Source of the DNA: Patescibacteria group bacterium UBA1441
GTDB taxonomy: Bacteria > Patescibacteriota > Minisyncoccia > Minisyncoccales > UBA1441
DNA length: 21,989 nucleotides
Assembly: GCA_002329255.1 (NCBI GenBank)
Contig: DCTL01000017.1
Location: 11,529 to 33,517, forward strand
Direction: 5' to 3'
This document shows positions 21,934-21,989 of the stretch, one piece after another. Numbering within the stretch: the stretch's first letter is position 1; every line of letters begins with the position of its first letter. The notes beneath the pieces were generated by a model, which saw only the letters and a list, made by a program, of their open reading frames with translations, was not told where the DNA came from and made no database searches. The translations under genes and the position numbers were made by a program.

Positions 21934-21989
21934 ATGGCTTTTGCTTTTTTTGATATCGACCGAACGGTCCTAGGTGGCCGAGCTCATCT
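21934..21989 (+). CDS. HAD-superfamily hydrolase, 5' end only
   Basis: The first 18 codons of a gene that continues beyond the window. MAFAFFDIDRTVLGGRAH contains the DxDxT motif I of the haloacid dehalogenase superfamily (D7, D9, T11). The first aspartate is the phosphoryl-accepting nucleophile. The FFDIDRTVL wording is typical of the HAD-IB / SerB-like phosphatase branch, but the substrate cannot be told from so little. The start is supported by a good Shine-Dalgarno and a promoter-like element. Confidence 0.75.
   Translation, partial: MAFAFFDIDRTVLGGRAH

Noticed and set aside
1..21989. CRISPR array, insertion sequence, prophage or integrative element
   Set aside because: No regularly spaced repeats, transposase or integrase motifs or flanking direct repeats were seen; genes are ordinary chromosomal ones.

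Overview
The window is a compact bacterial chromosome segment with moderately low GC, short intergenic gaps and the standard genetic code (TGA is used as stop). It looks like a member of the Candidate Phyla Radiation (Patescibacteria). The reasons are the type of CTP synthase (MSGIGKG P-loop), a TsaD carrying the GLEPALW motif and an extra basic insert, a SecA with an insert before its conserved TYGTNNEFGFDYLRDN motif, and many small membrane-anchored proteins of unknown function. This placement rests on recalled family features, not on a search.

Layout. On the minus strand at 1-2774 lie tsaD and valS (valS cut by the window edge), 2 nt apart. A tRNA-Glu(UUC) gene with promoter and terminator follows at 2819-2890. 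All remaining genes are on the plus strand. From 3034 to 9589 come a guanine-deaminase-like enzyme, Hsp20, a Na/Pi-cotransporter-family protein, a TM-helix-repeat (CmpX-like) protein, an unknown anchored protein, the ATPase YchF, rubrerythrin, a SIMPL-domain protein and another unknown anchored protein. From 9710 to 14370 come a GerMN-domain protein, a previously unlisted 40-aa ORF coupled to an MscS channel, a two-helix membrane protein, a secreted gluzincin-like protease with a peptidoglycan-binding domain, and murB. At 14459-14626 there is a tiny, extremely acidic protein with its own promoter, dyad and terminator. From 14738 to 21880 hpf-secA-secD-secF-pyrG form one tight operon. A HAD-family gene begins at 21934 and runs off the end.

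The most unusual feature is SecD. Its periplasmic P1 head carries an inserted parvulin-type prolyl isomerase domain with all recognisable active-site residues, apparently circularly permuted (the strand that normally opens the fold comes last). A few dozen residues later it also has a dockerin/EF-hand-like calcium loop. This would place a folding catalyst, and perhaps a calcium switch, inside the translocon motor subunit.

A second theme is gene expression. At least four genes have a -10 box exactly 9 nt before the ATG, often with an extended TGn, which implies mRNAs with almost no leader. Shine-Dalgarno sequences are nearly absent, and the partial HAD gene is the one clear exception. Terminators are clean GC hairpins with T-tracts, and in one case the next gene's promoter starts within a few bases of the terminator.
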